Shown one piece after another: positions 9,264 to 18,226 of a stretch of 50,508 bases of DNA. Numbering within the stretch: the stretch's first letter is position 1; every line of letters begins with the position of its first letter. The stretch comes from CAYVTD01 sp964454445 (GTDB taxonomy: Bacteria > Bacteroidota > Ignavibacteria > Kapaibacteriales > UBA2268): NCBI GenBank assembly GCA_964454445.1, contig CAYVTD010000023.1, positions 1 to 50,508 of the forward strand, read 5' to 3'. A model generated the notes under the pieces. It made no database searches, was not told the origin of the DNA, and worked only from the letters and a program-made list of their open reading frames with translations. The translations under genes and the position numbers were made by a program.

Positions 9264-9604
9264 AAAATTATAAAAAAAATTATAATAAAACTTTGACTTA
9301 CTACTCTCTTTATTAAATGCTTAAAAAATAAATAATTATTGACAAATATAAATTAGGAAAATTTACAAAAATTTTTCGATATTTATTGATTAATTATTTT
9401 TAATTGTAGTAAAAAGTGTTTCTATGACAATGCTTATGGATTTTTATGATATGAAAAAAGATACCGCTACAAGAAAAAAGTAGATATGACTACAAAGTAA
9501 TTGTAGTTTTTATTATGATATTTTAATAATAATTTCGTAATTTAATAATATGGATAAAAGTTAATGTTTGAAAATAAGAATTATTATATAATAAAAAACA
9601 TTAT
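9264..9604. other. Divergent intergenic region between two cargo genes
   Basis: About 340 bp of very AT-rich sequence with no credible ORF. It must hold the promoters for the minus-strand cargo gene (start 9253) and the plus-strand vWA gene (start 9615). The only clear structure is the inverted repeat at 9489-9507. I could not place -7/-33 elements with confidence. Confidence 0.5.
9489..9507. repeat. Perfect 7-bp inverted repeat, possible operator
   Basis: ACTACAA and TTGTAGT are separated by AGTAA. The half-site TTGTAGT also occurs alone at 9404-9410, and AATTGTAGTTTTT recurs near 32764 upstream of the secreted propeller gene. It could bind a dimeric regulator or be chance in AT-rich DNA. 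Confidence 0.3.
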
Positions 9605-9609
9605 GGAGG
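9605..9609 (+). promoter_or_regulatory. Shine-Dalgarno site deciding the 9615 start
   Basis: GGAGG is followed by TAATG and then ATG at 9615. The adjacent ATG at 9612 would leave only a two-base spacer. The frame is open further upstream, but that part encodes no signal peptide. Confidence 0.75.
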
Positions 9610-9614
9610 TAATG

Positions 9615-12600
9615 ATGAAAAAACTCCACACCAAATTGAGTTTATTTTTTGTAATATCGGTAGTAGTTTTGCTTTCTTGCAGCTATGCCTTCTCTCAAAG
9701 TTTCTCTATTTCTGACGTCGATGCCAAAGAGTTCCCTAAAGTAAAAGCATCTTTTGTGGCTCTCGGACCCGGCGATAAGTCTTATATGGACCTTACAGCA
9801 GATGATTTCATAGTGAAGGATAACGGCATTGATGTTAGCCATACTGCCATCGTTGATTGCAAAATGCGAGAGGTAGATCCCGAAGTAAGCGTAACATTAA
9901 TCCTTGATAAAAGTGGCTCGATGGCTGATATTATGGAAGGAGGCGAAACCCGCTGGCAATGGGTCGAGCAGGCAGTTGAAGCGTTCATCAAAAAGTTAAA
10001 CTTTGTCGGCGACACAAAGGTTTCACTTGTTACTTTTGCCGTTAGGGCGGCTCTTGCGTGCCCATATACAAACAGTGTTAATGAACTACTCGATTCACTT
10101 GAAATTCACGGTAGAAATCCTTATGGATTGACTAACTACAATGCTCCGTTTCTCGGCAATTATCCTTATGATGGTGAAGGATTTAATGCAATGAGAGAGG
10201 TTAGAAAAAGACCTGCTAACATACGCAGAGTGTTCATTTTTTTAACAGACGGTCACCCTTCGCAAGGATATGAAACTCGTGTAGATTCCATTCTTCAGGA
10301 ATTAAACACAGCCAATGTTCAATTATATGGCATCACGCTTTCACAACCGATGCACGAAGACTTAAAAAAGATTTCTGAGGGCTCTGGCGGAAAAGCTTAT
10401 GCAGTGTTTACCAAAGAAGATCTTAGAAACATTTATGAATACATTGCTATTGATATCCAGAGGAAAATGTTTTGCGAACTCATCTGGGAAGCACCTTTTG
10501 GTTGCGATGAATCATCAAGGTTTAGAGTTGTAGATATTATCTTCAAACGTCTATCAGAATCAAGAAAAAGCGCCTATATTGCACCAGAAACAAGTATCGC
10601 CGACGTAGAAACCAATGGAAGCATTATTTCGTTTGGGAACCCTAATGTTGGAGTTCCAGTGCGGCAAACAATAGACCTTTCTCCCAAGGTAAGTCCTTTT
10701 TATGTAACTGGCGTTTCCATTATGCCAGCAACTTATTTCAAAGTAGTGAATTGGGGTGGAGATGGCAATCCCCCTCCATTTGTTATAGACACTGGCGAAA
10801 CAAGGACTATAACTATCGAATTTACACAACAAACGATGAAAGCTTATCGCCAGGCTTCTTTGATAATCGATGGCACCCCTTGTCCACCATTTATAACACT
10901 CGTTGGAGGCACTTCTCAAATTGTTATAATTCATCCTAACGGAGGAGAATTGTTTTCCACTTGTGATGAGGTTGACATTCAATGGGGCGGAGTCGATAAA
11001 GAGCAAAAAGTAATATTATGGTATAGCATAGATGGAGGTGCTACATGGAAATTAATAACTAAAGAGGCAACTGGCCTAAGCTACAAATGGACTCCACCAG
11101 AAGCAGGAACGAATTATCTGATCCGCGCAGCTGTTGCAGCCCAATCGCTTTACCTTTGGGCAAATAGATTTGGCGATACTGACAATGATTATGGCAATAG
11201 CATCGCAGTTACTGACGACGACCATTATGTTTACGTTACTGGTAGTTTTGATGGTTCAACAAAAATTGGCAACGATAATTTTATATCTAAAGGCGTTAGA
11301 GATATTTTTATTACAAAACTCAACTCCGATGGTCAGGTTATCTGGTCAAAGCAAGCAGGTGGGTTAAACTACGACTCTGCCACTGCTGTTTGTGTCGATC
11401 ACGAAGGCAATGCTTATATAACTGGTTCTTGTATGCAAACGGCTATGTTTGGTATAACGGTGCCTAATATGGATATTGCAAACTCCCCATATTGCTTTAT
11501 TGCTAAATACTCTGCAAATGGTTCAGGTGTTAGCGTAAGTGTTATTGTTGGTCCGACAACGATCCACTCAGGATTCAAGGCATGGGGTTTAAAAATAAGA
11601 TATGAAGATGGCAAACTGTATGTCCAAGGTCGATATACAGGAAGAATTACAATACAATCATTTTCTTTGCCTGATAGAACAAATCCAACAAAATTTACTG
11701 CTGTTTATGGTACCGATTTGTTTTTACAAAATTTGATTCTGGGTGGTGTTGATTATACCGACTATTCCTCCAATACAGATCAAGACAGCGACGGAAATAT
11801 CTATGAAACTGGTTCCTTCAAAGGTAGTAAAAGCTTCTCCCCATCTTCTTCTGGTGCTTCTATTGACTTGACTAGCGCTGGACAAAATGATTTTTATGTA
11901 AGTAAATTTGGTGGAACTCCAGGCAGTGAAGATATTTCAGACAAAGTGTTCACAGTGTCAGCACCTGTTTTATCTTTTACCCAAAATAGTGTTGATATGG
12001 GACCTTATATTATTAATCAAACCACAGACAAATCTTTCAATCAAGTTCTGTGCAATACAGGCACTCTCGCTGAAGAAATAACTAAAGTAACAATAACTGG
12101 CGCAGCCTCTGGCGATTTTCAGCTTATTTCGGGTCTTGTTGGTTTGGTTATCCATCCTGGGGAGTGTCTTCCTGTTGAAATCAGCTTCACTCCTAAAGAT
12201 ATCGGACTTCGTAATGCTCAGTTGACCATCGAAAGCAAGTGCGCCAAACCGATAACTCTTTCACTCAATGGTGAGGGTATTTGTAGCGGCGACGAAATCA
12301 AAATCGTAGATTTTGGAAAAATCAATGTAGGTATCCCCAGGGATTCCCTTATTAAATGTATTTTACTTAATACTAACAATAATGCCATCGAAATGAATCC
12401 AACAATTGCCGGCACCAATGCAGGCGATTTCCAAATCATCTCTCCACTGGGTTCTTTTCTGATTCCTGCTGGTGAATGTGTCGATTTTACAATCAGATTC
12501 ACTCCCCAAGGTGCAAATCTTCGCGAAGCAGTTTTAAAATATAATCTCCAAGAAGGTTGCGAAGATATCGAAACTCTATTGCAAGGTTTTGGGGTTTTGC

Positions 12601-14243
12601 AAAATATTGATATAGCAGATATGGATTGGAAAAAACGCCGAATAATGACGAAAAACGACACTATGCTTGTTGTGTATAACGACATGGATTTAACACTGAC
12701 GCTTCTTGGTGTTTCCGATCCTAATTATCCACAATTTACAATTCAAAAGCCCGGTTTCCCACAGGTTATTCCTGCTAAAAGCTCAATTAGCATACCTTTA
12801 AGTTTTCAGCCAAATGCAGAAATAGAATATTTTGATACTCTTAAGTTCACGTTCAAAGACATAATCGACCCAATCCCTGCATTTTTACATGGCGAAGGGA
12901 TTCTTCCAAAAGTTGATTATATATGGATATGCGATACTCCAATCAAACCGGGTGAAACTTATGTTGCTGTTTTAGAAATTGACAATCCAAGCACTAGTGC
13001 CGATTTGTATGTAAAATCCATCACCCTTGACCCTGCAAATACTGAATTTAGCTGGACAGGGGGAGTTGCCCCGGGTAACTTCATCGTTCCAAAATCTGGT
13101 TCAAGGCGTTTTGATATTGATTTTACACCTAATCAACCAGGGCTTAGAAATATTGATATTACTGTTGTTCACGATGCAATTGAAGGACCCGACCAGCCTT
13201 ATGAAAAAACTGACGTTATCACTCGCACTTGTGAGGCATTAGGGGTATCATTTACAAACCCGATTGATTTCGGCGGCGTTATGGTCTGTGATAAAAAAGA
13301 ACTAACTCTGCGTATCGACAACAAAGGTGGTTCAACTTATCTTAATATAATCGGTTATACACTTACCGGAACAGGCGATTATGCCTTTTCGATTCCAGCC
13401 GTTCTTTCTAATATACAGGTTGCTCCTGGCTCTTACCGCGAGATTACTATCAGCTTTAACCCAGATGTTGTAGGAGTTTACGATTGTGTTTTAAATCTTC
13501 AAAACAATATCGGTCAAGACATAAGCATAGCTTTGAAAGGCGTAGGAACTTATATTAATTTGTATTCAACACGTCCAAATATAACGGAGATACCAGGTAA
13601 AAAACTTTCTGTTCCAATATATGCAAAAATTGGCGAATTAAAAGAGGGTATGCTCGATGAAATGAACTTAAACATTCATTATTACAACAAAATGCTCCTC
13701 TTAACAGATATCGATTACAAGAATTTTGCTGGCTGGAACTGGCAATCAAAAAAAGTTGGACAAGGAAACATCCAGATTACTGGCATAGGTCGTTTCAACC
13801 TGCCTTATGATGGCGAACTGTTCCTTTTGAATTTCGTTTTATATCTTAGCAACGAGGCAAATACTGAGATACTTGCCCGTCCTATACTTACAAATTGTCC
13901 AACTACGGATGTCTTAGTATCGACTATCAATATTGGTAATTTTTGCTTTAAAAATGGACGTCTCGTCGAGGTCGGCAGTGCTAAATATGCGATTGCGAAT
14001 ATTAGTCCCAATCCAACAACAGGCAATTTTACACTTAATTACAATATTGCACTCGACGCAAAAACCAATATAGAACTTTACAACTCAATCGGTTCGAAAG
14101 TTTTAACTATTGTCGAAGCCGATCTTAATGCAGGAATTTATTCGACAACTGTTGATGTTACTAATATTCCTTCGGGTGTCTATTTTATTCGTATTCAATC
14201 TGGTCCTTATTCTGAAACAAAACCTTTAGTCATCACAAAATAG
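9615..14243 (+). CDS. Large T9SS cargo protein: vWA, propeller repeats, ASH repeats, cohesin-like domain
   Basis: This is a secreted multidomain protein of 1542 residues. The signal peptide ends near SYAFSQS. A von Willebrand A domain at about 60-290 contains the metal-site motif LILDKSGSM and, later, FIFLTDGHPSQG. One ASH-like unit follows, then an Ig-like segment (VIIHPNGGELF to WTPPEAGTNYLIRA). SBBP-type propeller repeats come at about 510-750 (GNSIAVTDDDHYVYVTGSF, DHEGNAYITGS and DSDGNIYETGSF). About five ASH-like repeats follow, then a cohesin-like beta-sandwich (GKKLSVPIYAKIGELKEG and FLLNFVLYL). The C-terminal sorting domain has ISPNPTTGNFTLNY and IPSGVYFIRIQSG. A hairpin terminator follows. 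The domains suggest adhesion or surface display; no catalytic residues were recognised. Confidence 0.93.
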   Translation: MKKLHTKLSLFFVISVVVLLSCSYAFSQSFSISDVDAKEFPKVKASFVALGPGDKSYMDLTADDFIVKDNGIDVSHTAIVDCKMREVDPEVSVTLILDKSGSMADIMEGGETRWQWVEQAVEAFIKKLNFVGDTKVSLVTFAVRAALACPYTNSVNELLDSLEIHGRNPYGLTNYNAPFLGNYPYDGEGFNAMREVRKRPANIRRVFIFLTDGHPSQGYETRVDSILQELNTANVQLYGITLSQPMHEDLKKISEGSGGKAYAVFTKEDLRNIYEYIAIDIQRKMFCELIWEAPFGCDESSRFRVVDIIFKRLSESRKSAYIAPETSIADVETNGSIISFGNPNVGVPVRQTIDLSPKVSPFYVTGVSIMPATYFKVVNWGGDGNPPPFVIDTGETRTITIEFTQQTMKAYRQASLIIDGTPCPPFITLVGGTSQIVIIHPNGGELFSTCDEVDIQWGGVDKEQKVILWYSIDGGATWKLITKEATGLSYKWTPPEAGTNYLIRAAVAAQSLYLWANRFGDTDNDYGNSIAVTDDDHYVYVTGSFDGSTKIGNDNFISKGVRDIFITKLNSDGQVIWSKQAGGLNYDSATAVCVDHEGNAYITGSCMQTAMFGITVPNMDIANSPYCFIAKYSANGSGVSVSVIVGPTTIHSGFKAWGLKIRYEDGKLYVQGRYTGRITIQSFSLPDRTNPTKFTAVYGTDLFLQNLILGGVDYTDYSSNTDQDSDGNIYETGSFKGSKSFSPSSSGASIDLTSAGQNDFYVSKFGGTPGSEDISDKVFTVSAPVLSFTQNSVDMGPYIINQTTDKSFNQVLCNTGTLAEEITKVTITGAASGDFQLISGLVGLVIHPGECLPVEISFTPKDIGLRNAQLTIESKCAKPITLSLNGEGICSGDEIKIVDFGKINVGIPRDSLIKCILLNTNNNAIEMNPTIAGTNAGDFQIISPLGSFLIPAGECVDFTIRFTPQGANLREAVLKYNLQEGCEDIETLLQGFGVLQNIDIADMDWKKRRIMTKNDTMLVVYNDMDLTLTLLGVSDPNYPQFTIQKPGFPQVIPAKSSISIPLSFQPNAEIEYFDTLKFTFKDIIDPIPAFLHGEGILPKVDYIWICDTPIKPGETYVAVLEIDNPSTSADLYVKSITLDPANTEFSWTGGVAPGNFIVPKSGSRRFDIDFTPNQPGLRNIDITVVHDAIEGPDQPYEKTDVITRTCEALGVSFTNPIDFGGVMVCDKKELTLRIDNKGGSTYLNIIGYTLTGTGDYAFSIPAVLSNIQVAPGSYREITISFNPDVVGVYDCVLNLQNNIGQDISIALKGVGTYINLYSTRPNITEIPGKKLSVPIYAKIGELKEGMLDEMNLNIHYYNKMLLLTDIDYKNFAGWNWQSKKVGQGNIQITGIGRFNLPYDGELFLLNFVLYLSNEANTEILARPILTNCPTTDVLVSTINIGNFCFKNGRLVEVGSAKYAIANISPNPTTGNFTLNYNIALDAKTNIELYNSIGSKVLTIVEADLNAGIYSTTVDVTNIPSGVYFIRIQSGPYSETKPLVITK

Positions 14244-14260
14244 CTTTTTTAAATAGCAAG

Positions 14261-14305
14261 AATGCCTGTCCTACAAAATTCAACGAATTAAGTAGGGCAG
14301 GCATT
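14261..14305 (+). terminator. Hairpin terminator after the vWA cargo gene
   Basis: ATGCCTGTCCTAC (14262-14274) pairs with GTAGGGCAGGCAT (14292-14304) over 13 positions with one G-T pair; the loop is 17 bases. The following tract is T-rich but interrupted. It starts about 18 bp past the stop. Confidence 0.65.
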
Positions 14306-14480
14306 TCTGTCTCATTATTTGCTGGAAAAACTTTTTGATATTTATTGTTTGATAGATACCTTAGATTAATCTGAGTTAATTTTTCAATAGTTATAGATAA
14401 CTACTCTAAACAATAAAAACATTTCTTTGTAATTACCGTCAATTCAAAAGGATTAATTTCAATTATCGATATTCATAAAA

Positions 14481-16283
14481 ATGCGATTTTACATATATAT
14501 TTTTGTATTCCTTCTTACTTATGTTTTAGCAAATGCCCAATCGGCAGACCCAAGCATGTATAGACTTGCCGAGTCTTTCGAGCAAAGTGGCGATTTTGAA
14601 AAGGCAAGTGCAATTTATAAAGATTTGTGGACAAGAAATCCTGCTAATACAGATTATTTCCAAGGACTTGTTAGGACTTACAAGGGATTGAATAGATATT
14701 CAGATCTTATGCCGGTTATCCAAAAATATGTCTCTCTTCGAAAAACTCCAGAATCTTTATCATTATTAGCAGAAATGCTTTGGCGAACTGGCGATAATAA
14801 AGGAGCAAACGAAACTTGGGCGGCAGCTATTGATATCAACCCTAAATCAACACAGACATGGCAAGCTGTTGCAGAAAGCCAATTAACTTTACAACTATTC
14901 GAAAAAGCAATAGAAACCCTTGAAGAGGGAAGAAATCAGATTAAGAATTACAGTATTTTTGGTGACCTGCTTAGCCAGCTTTATATTGCCAAAGGTGATT
15001 ATGAAAAAGGAACTCGCGAAGTGCTTAATGCTTTCACTCAAAGTTATAATATCTCACAGACTCAAGGGCGGCTCGCTGCTATAATGACAAGCGATCAAGC
15101 TATCAAACATATCGGTTCACGCTTGGCTGATTTCAGCAAATCCTATTCAAACAACGTTGCTTTCTTGCAATTATATGCTTGGTATTTCAGAAGCATTGGC
15201 AATCAACAAAAGGCTTTCGATATTTTTAAGGAAATCGATAAAATGTCTTATGCCAATGGAAGAGAGCTAATACGTTTTGCTTACGATTCACAACGCGACG
15301 GTAAGATTGACATTGCTTTGATTGCATTTGAATATGTGATTGACCATTTCGACAATAAATCACAAAAATTGAATGCTCTCTACGGCTATATCCGCACCCT
15401 TGAAGAAAAAATCTTTTTAGATGGCAAGCTTGACAACAATTTGGTTAAAAATATAATTGACCGCTATAAAAGCGTAATTGACGAGTTTCCCAACACCGCC
15501 ACTGCTGCCGATTGTTACTACAGAATTGCTGTGCTATATAATGAAAAAATCCACGATAATAGCAAAGCCAAGCAATTCCTCGATATTATGCTAAAAGATT
15601 ATGCTAATCAGGCAGTTGCGGCAGATGCTTCTATCTTGCTTGGCAAGATTTACATGGCAGAAAACAATTTCGAGGATGCAAAGCGTATTTTCACAAGAGT
15701 ATTGGCTACTTACGGCAGGAATATGCCACATCAGCTTCATAGTGCGCTTTATAACCTTGCCTTAATGGAATTTTTCTCGGGCGAAATAGACTCAGCGGCT
15801 GAGCATTTTACTCAATTATCAAACTTTTCTAGCTCTGACGTAGCCAATGATGCCTTGGAAAAATCCATACTTATCAGTGTTAATAAAAACGACAATGATG
15901 CGATCATTATCTTTGGCAAAGCAGAAATGAAAAATTTTCAGAACGACGTCGAACAAGCTGAATCACTTTATCGAGCTGTCATTGAATCTGCCCCTGAGAG
16001 CGACTTGGCCGAACGGGCATATATTGAGATAGCAGAATTAGCTGCTATAAAAAAGAATTATTCAACAGCTATAACAGAATTAGACAAGTTTATCGAAAAA
16101 TATCCTCAGACCATCTATGCAGATAAGTCGCTTATGCTACAAGGCGATAATTTCCTTGAGCTAAAAGAGTATGAGAATGCAATTAAAAAATACAAGCAAG
16201 TGCTAACAGACTATCCTTCATCGATTTACTTATCTGAAGCCAGAAATAAGATCAGATTGCTTCGCGACGGCAAGCCTTCATAA
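14481..16283 (+). CDS. Exported tetratricopeptide-repeat protein
   Basis: This is a 600-residue protein with a signal peptide (MRFYIYIFVFLLTYVLANAQS) followed almost entirely by helical TPR units. Examples are AESFEQSGDFEKASAIYKDL near 30, EMLWRTGDNKGANETWAAAI near 96, and ADASILLGKIYMAENNFEDA near 390. Others are EIAELAAIKKNYSTAITELD near 512 and GDNFLELKEYENAIKKYKQV near 555. The C-terminal half, with repeats ending ..YPQTIYADKSL and DYPSSIYLSEA, resembles the outer-membrane-lipoprotein/YbgF style of TPR. The gene stands alone between a terminator and a converging pseudogene. TPRs usually mediate protein-protein contacts; here the location is the periplasm or the inner face of the outer membrane, and the partner is unknown. 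Confidence 0.9.
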   Translation: MRFYIYIFVFLLTYVLANAQSADPSMYRLAESFEQSGDFEKASAIYKDLWTRNPANTDYFQGLVRTYKGLNRYSDLMPVIQKYVSLRKTPESLSLLAEMLWRTGDNKGANETWAAAIDINPKSTQTWQAVAESQLTLQLFEKAIETLEEGRNQIKNYSIFGDLLSQLYIAKGDYEKGTREVLNAFTQSYNISQTQGRLAAIMTSDQAIKHIGSRLADFSKSYSNNVAFLQLYAWYFRSIGNQQKAFDIFKEIDKMSYANGRELIRFAYDSQRDGKIDIALIAFEYVIDHFDNKSQKLNALYGYIRTLEEKIFLDGKLDNNLVKNIIDRYKSVIDEFPNTATAADCYYRIAVLYNEKIHDNSKAKQFLDIMLKDYANQAVAADASILLGKIYMAENNFEDAKRIFTRVLATYGRNMPHQLHSALYNLALMEFFSGEIDSAAEHFTQLSNFSSSDVANDALEKSILISVNKNDNDAIIIFGKAEMKNFQNDVEQAESLYRAVIESAPESDLAERAYIEIAELAAIKKNYSTAITELDKFIEKYPQTIYADKSLMLQGDNFLELKEYENAIKKYKQVLTDYPSSIYLSEARNKIRLLRDGKPS

Positions 16284-16301
16284 GTAAAAATTGGTGGCTA
16301 A

Positions 16302-17383
16302 TTAAAACGCCGGTATTCTCACTATAACTTTTGTTTCTGCTCCCTTTTTACTAGAAATTGCTAAAATACCACCATAAAGTTCGATAACTTTTTTTGCTAT
16401 GGCAAGTCCCAAGCCCAAACCTTGCTGTTCGTAGTGCCCTCTTTCAAATTGCATATAAGCTCCAATTCTGCTAATATCTGCTTTCGACATACCTCTACCT
16501 CTATTTGCTATTGTTATATTTATATAGCCATCATCGAGTTTGCCTTCTATCACTACTTTGCTTCCTCTACTGGAAAATTTAAAGCTATTGTCGATAAGCT
16601 CCTCCAAAACAAGCATAAAATGAGTGTCGGATATAGCCGCAGGAAGTTCTGCAAGTTTCATTTGTAAATCAGAAGATCTATCGTATTTTTTTGAAATGCT
16701 TTGTGCTTGTTCTTCTATTAAGTAAGCAGTATTACGAGTTTTTTTGATTGCAAGTCGGGATCATCAGACGATTCAGATAGAAGCATTATGTAATTGTTAA
16801 ACTTTTTTACGATTTCAGCAAGGCGCTGACCTGATTCAAAAATATTATCGCACATAGCTCTAATATCTTCATCTGATAAGGATTTGTGCAAACTTTTAAT
16901 CATTTGCGAAAAACCAAGTATGGAGCTAATTGGAGTATTTAGCTCGTAAGATAGGGAAAGTGCAATGTTCTTTCTCAGCCGGTTCATATTCTACTCGAAA
17001 TGATGTTTGATACCACTATCTCGATTGAGACGGGCTTTTACGGCATTTATAATCTCAGAGCTTGTATAGGGTTTGGTCAAATAATCGTCTGCGCCCAGTT
17101 CCATTCCCAATCTTTGATCTTCCTTCAAGCTAATTGCTGTTAGAAATAGTACCGGCAATACATAAGTTTCAGGCTTGGAACACAAAGATTTTAAAACTTC
17201 ATAGCCATTCATAACAGGCATATTTATATCAGTGAGTACTAAATCGGGCAATTCTTGCAGCGCCAAATCAACACCATCTTTACCATTCTTTGCTAAAATC
17301 GTTTCAAATCCGTTGAATTCGAGTATATATTTTAAACTCATCGCCTGATCGAGTTCATCTTCGATTACAAGTATTTTTGCCAT
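16302..17383 (-). pseudogene. Response regulator-histidine kinase fusion, triply damaged
   Basis: This was probably one protein: a receiver domain (17383-16994, with IEDELDQA, LVLTDINMPVMNGYE and a KP motif in DYLTKPYT), then a histidine kinase. Three lesions are visible. A TAG at 16993-16991 ends the receiver, but the kinase continues in the same frame two codons later. The H-box reads SLSYELNTPI, so the phosphoacceptor His is Tyr (codon TAC, 16948-16946). A run of seven A (16745-16739) is one base short, shifting the kinase frame. Adding one A restores a continuous reading through NTAYLIEEQAQS into MKLAELPAAI. Beyond that, the ATP-binding domain is intact (ELIDNSFKFSS, NRGRGM and GLGLGLAIAKK). 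The receiver alone may still be made. Programmed -1 slippage on the A run is conceivable but would not cure the Tyr. Confidence 0.8.
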
Positions 17384-17513
17384 TACTCTTTTTCAACAAC
17401 GATTTATCAGTATTATCAATTTGCCAAATATAATATATAAATCGCTTTTTTAAGCCGAAAATCGTTTATTTGAATAATTTTAAATCTAAAATTAATTATG
17501 GTTAAATAAAACT

Positions 17514-18200
17514 TTAGATAATTTTGAGGTAATAATCTCTTGAAGGGCACAAATGGGCAATCTTACATTCATGGCAAAGCGGCCTTCTTGCTTTGCAAGT
17601 ATTTCTGCCGTGATGAATAAAATAATGAGTAAAAGCTACCCATTGTTGCTTGGGTATTATCTTCATCAATTTAAATTCGATTTTTTGAGGGTCCCTGTTG
17701 TCAACAAAACCCAAAAGATTGGATATGCGAATAACGTGTGTATCGACTACTATGCCCGGCACATCGAAACAATGACCTAAAATAACATTAGCAGTTTTTC
17801 TGCCAACGCCGGGAATGGTTAGCAATTCGTCCATTGTTCGCGGCACTTTTCTGCCGAATTCTTCAATGATTTTTTTTGCAGCAGCTTTTATATTCTTCGC
17901 CTTTGCCTTATAAAAGCCGGTTGAAAATATATATTGCTCAAGTTCTTCCGTAACAGCACCGGCATATTCTTCTGGTGAGCGATATCTTTCGAATAAAGCT
18001 TTGGTTACAATGTTTACGCGAGTATCTGTGCATTGCGCCGATAGAATTGTTGCCACCATCAGTTCAAAACAATTTTCGAAATGGAGTTGAATAGTTGCGG
18101 CAGGGTATTCCACTGATAAAACATCTAGGATTTGTCGCATCCTTAGTTTTTGCTGGGCTATGCTTTCTTTTTTTATAACTGCAGACACATAAGAACTCAT
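17514..18200 (-). CDS. nth: Endonuclease III (DNA glycosylase/AP lyase)
   Basis: Nth removes oxidised pyrimidines and nicks the abasic site in base-excision repair. The 228 residues include the helix-hairpin-helix LLTIPGVGRKTANVILGH with its catalytic Lys, and VVDTHVIRISN with the catalytic Asp. The iron-sulfur cluster loop has cysteines spaced C-x6-C-x2-C-x5-C (CKARRPLCHECKIAHLC) near the C-terminus. The length matches the family, with a short N-terminal extension. It starts 26 bp after the aspS stop and is probably cotranscribed with it. All key residues are present. Confidence 0.96.
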   Translation of the reverse strand: MSSYVSAVIKKESIAQQKLRMRQILDVLSVEYPAATIQLHFENCFELMVATILSAQCTDTRVNIVTKALFERYRSPEEYAGAVTEELEQYIFSTGFYKAKAKNIKAAAKKIIEEFGRKVPRTMDELLTIPGVGRKTANVILGHCFDVPGIVVDTHVIRISNLLGFVDNRDPQKIEFKLMKIIPKQQWVAFTHYFIHHGRNTCKARRPLCHECKIAHLCPSRDYYLKII

Positions 18201-18226
18201 TTTCTCAAAAAATTTGATTAATTAGA

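Noticed and set aside
14262..14304. Long inverted repeat as the end of an insertion sequence
   Set aside because: No transposase or target duplication is nearby; its place just after a stop fits a terminator.
16991..16993. TAG within the response regulator-kinase fusion as genome-wide recoding of TAG
   Set aside because: TAG is used as an ordinary stop elsewhere, for example at 14241-14243, and the same gene has two other lesions.
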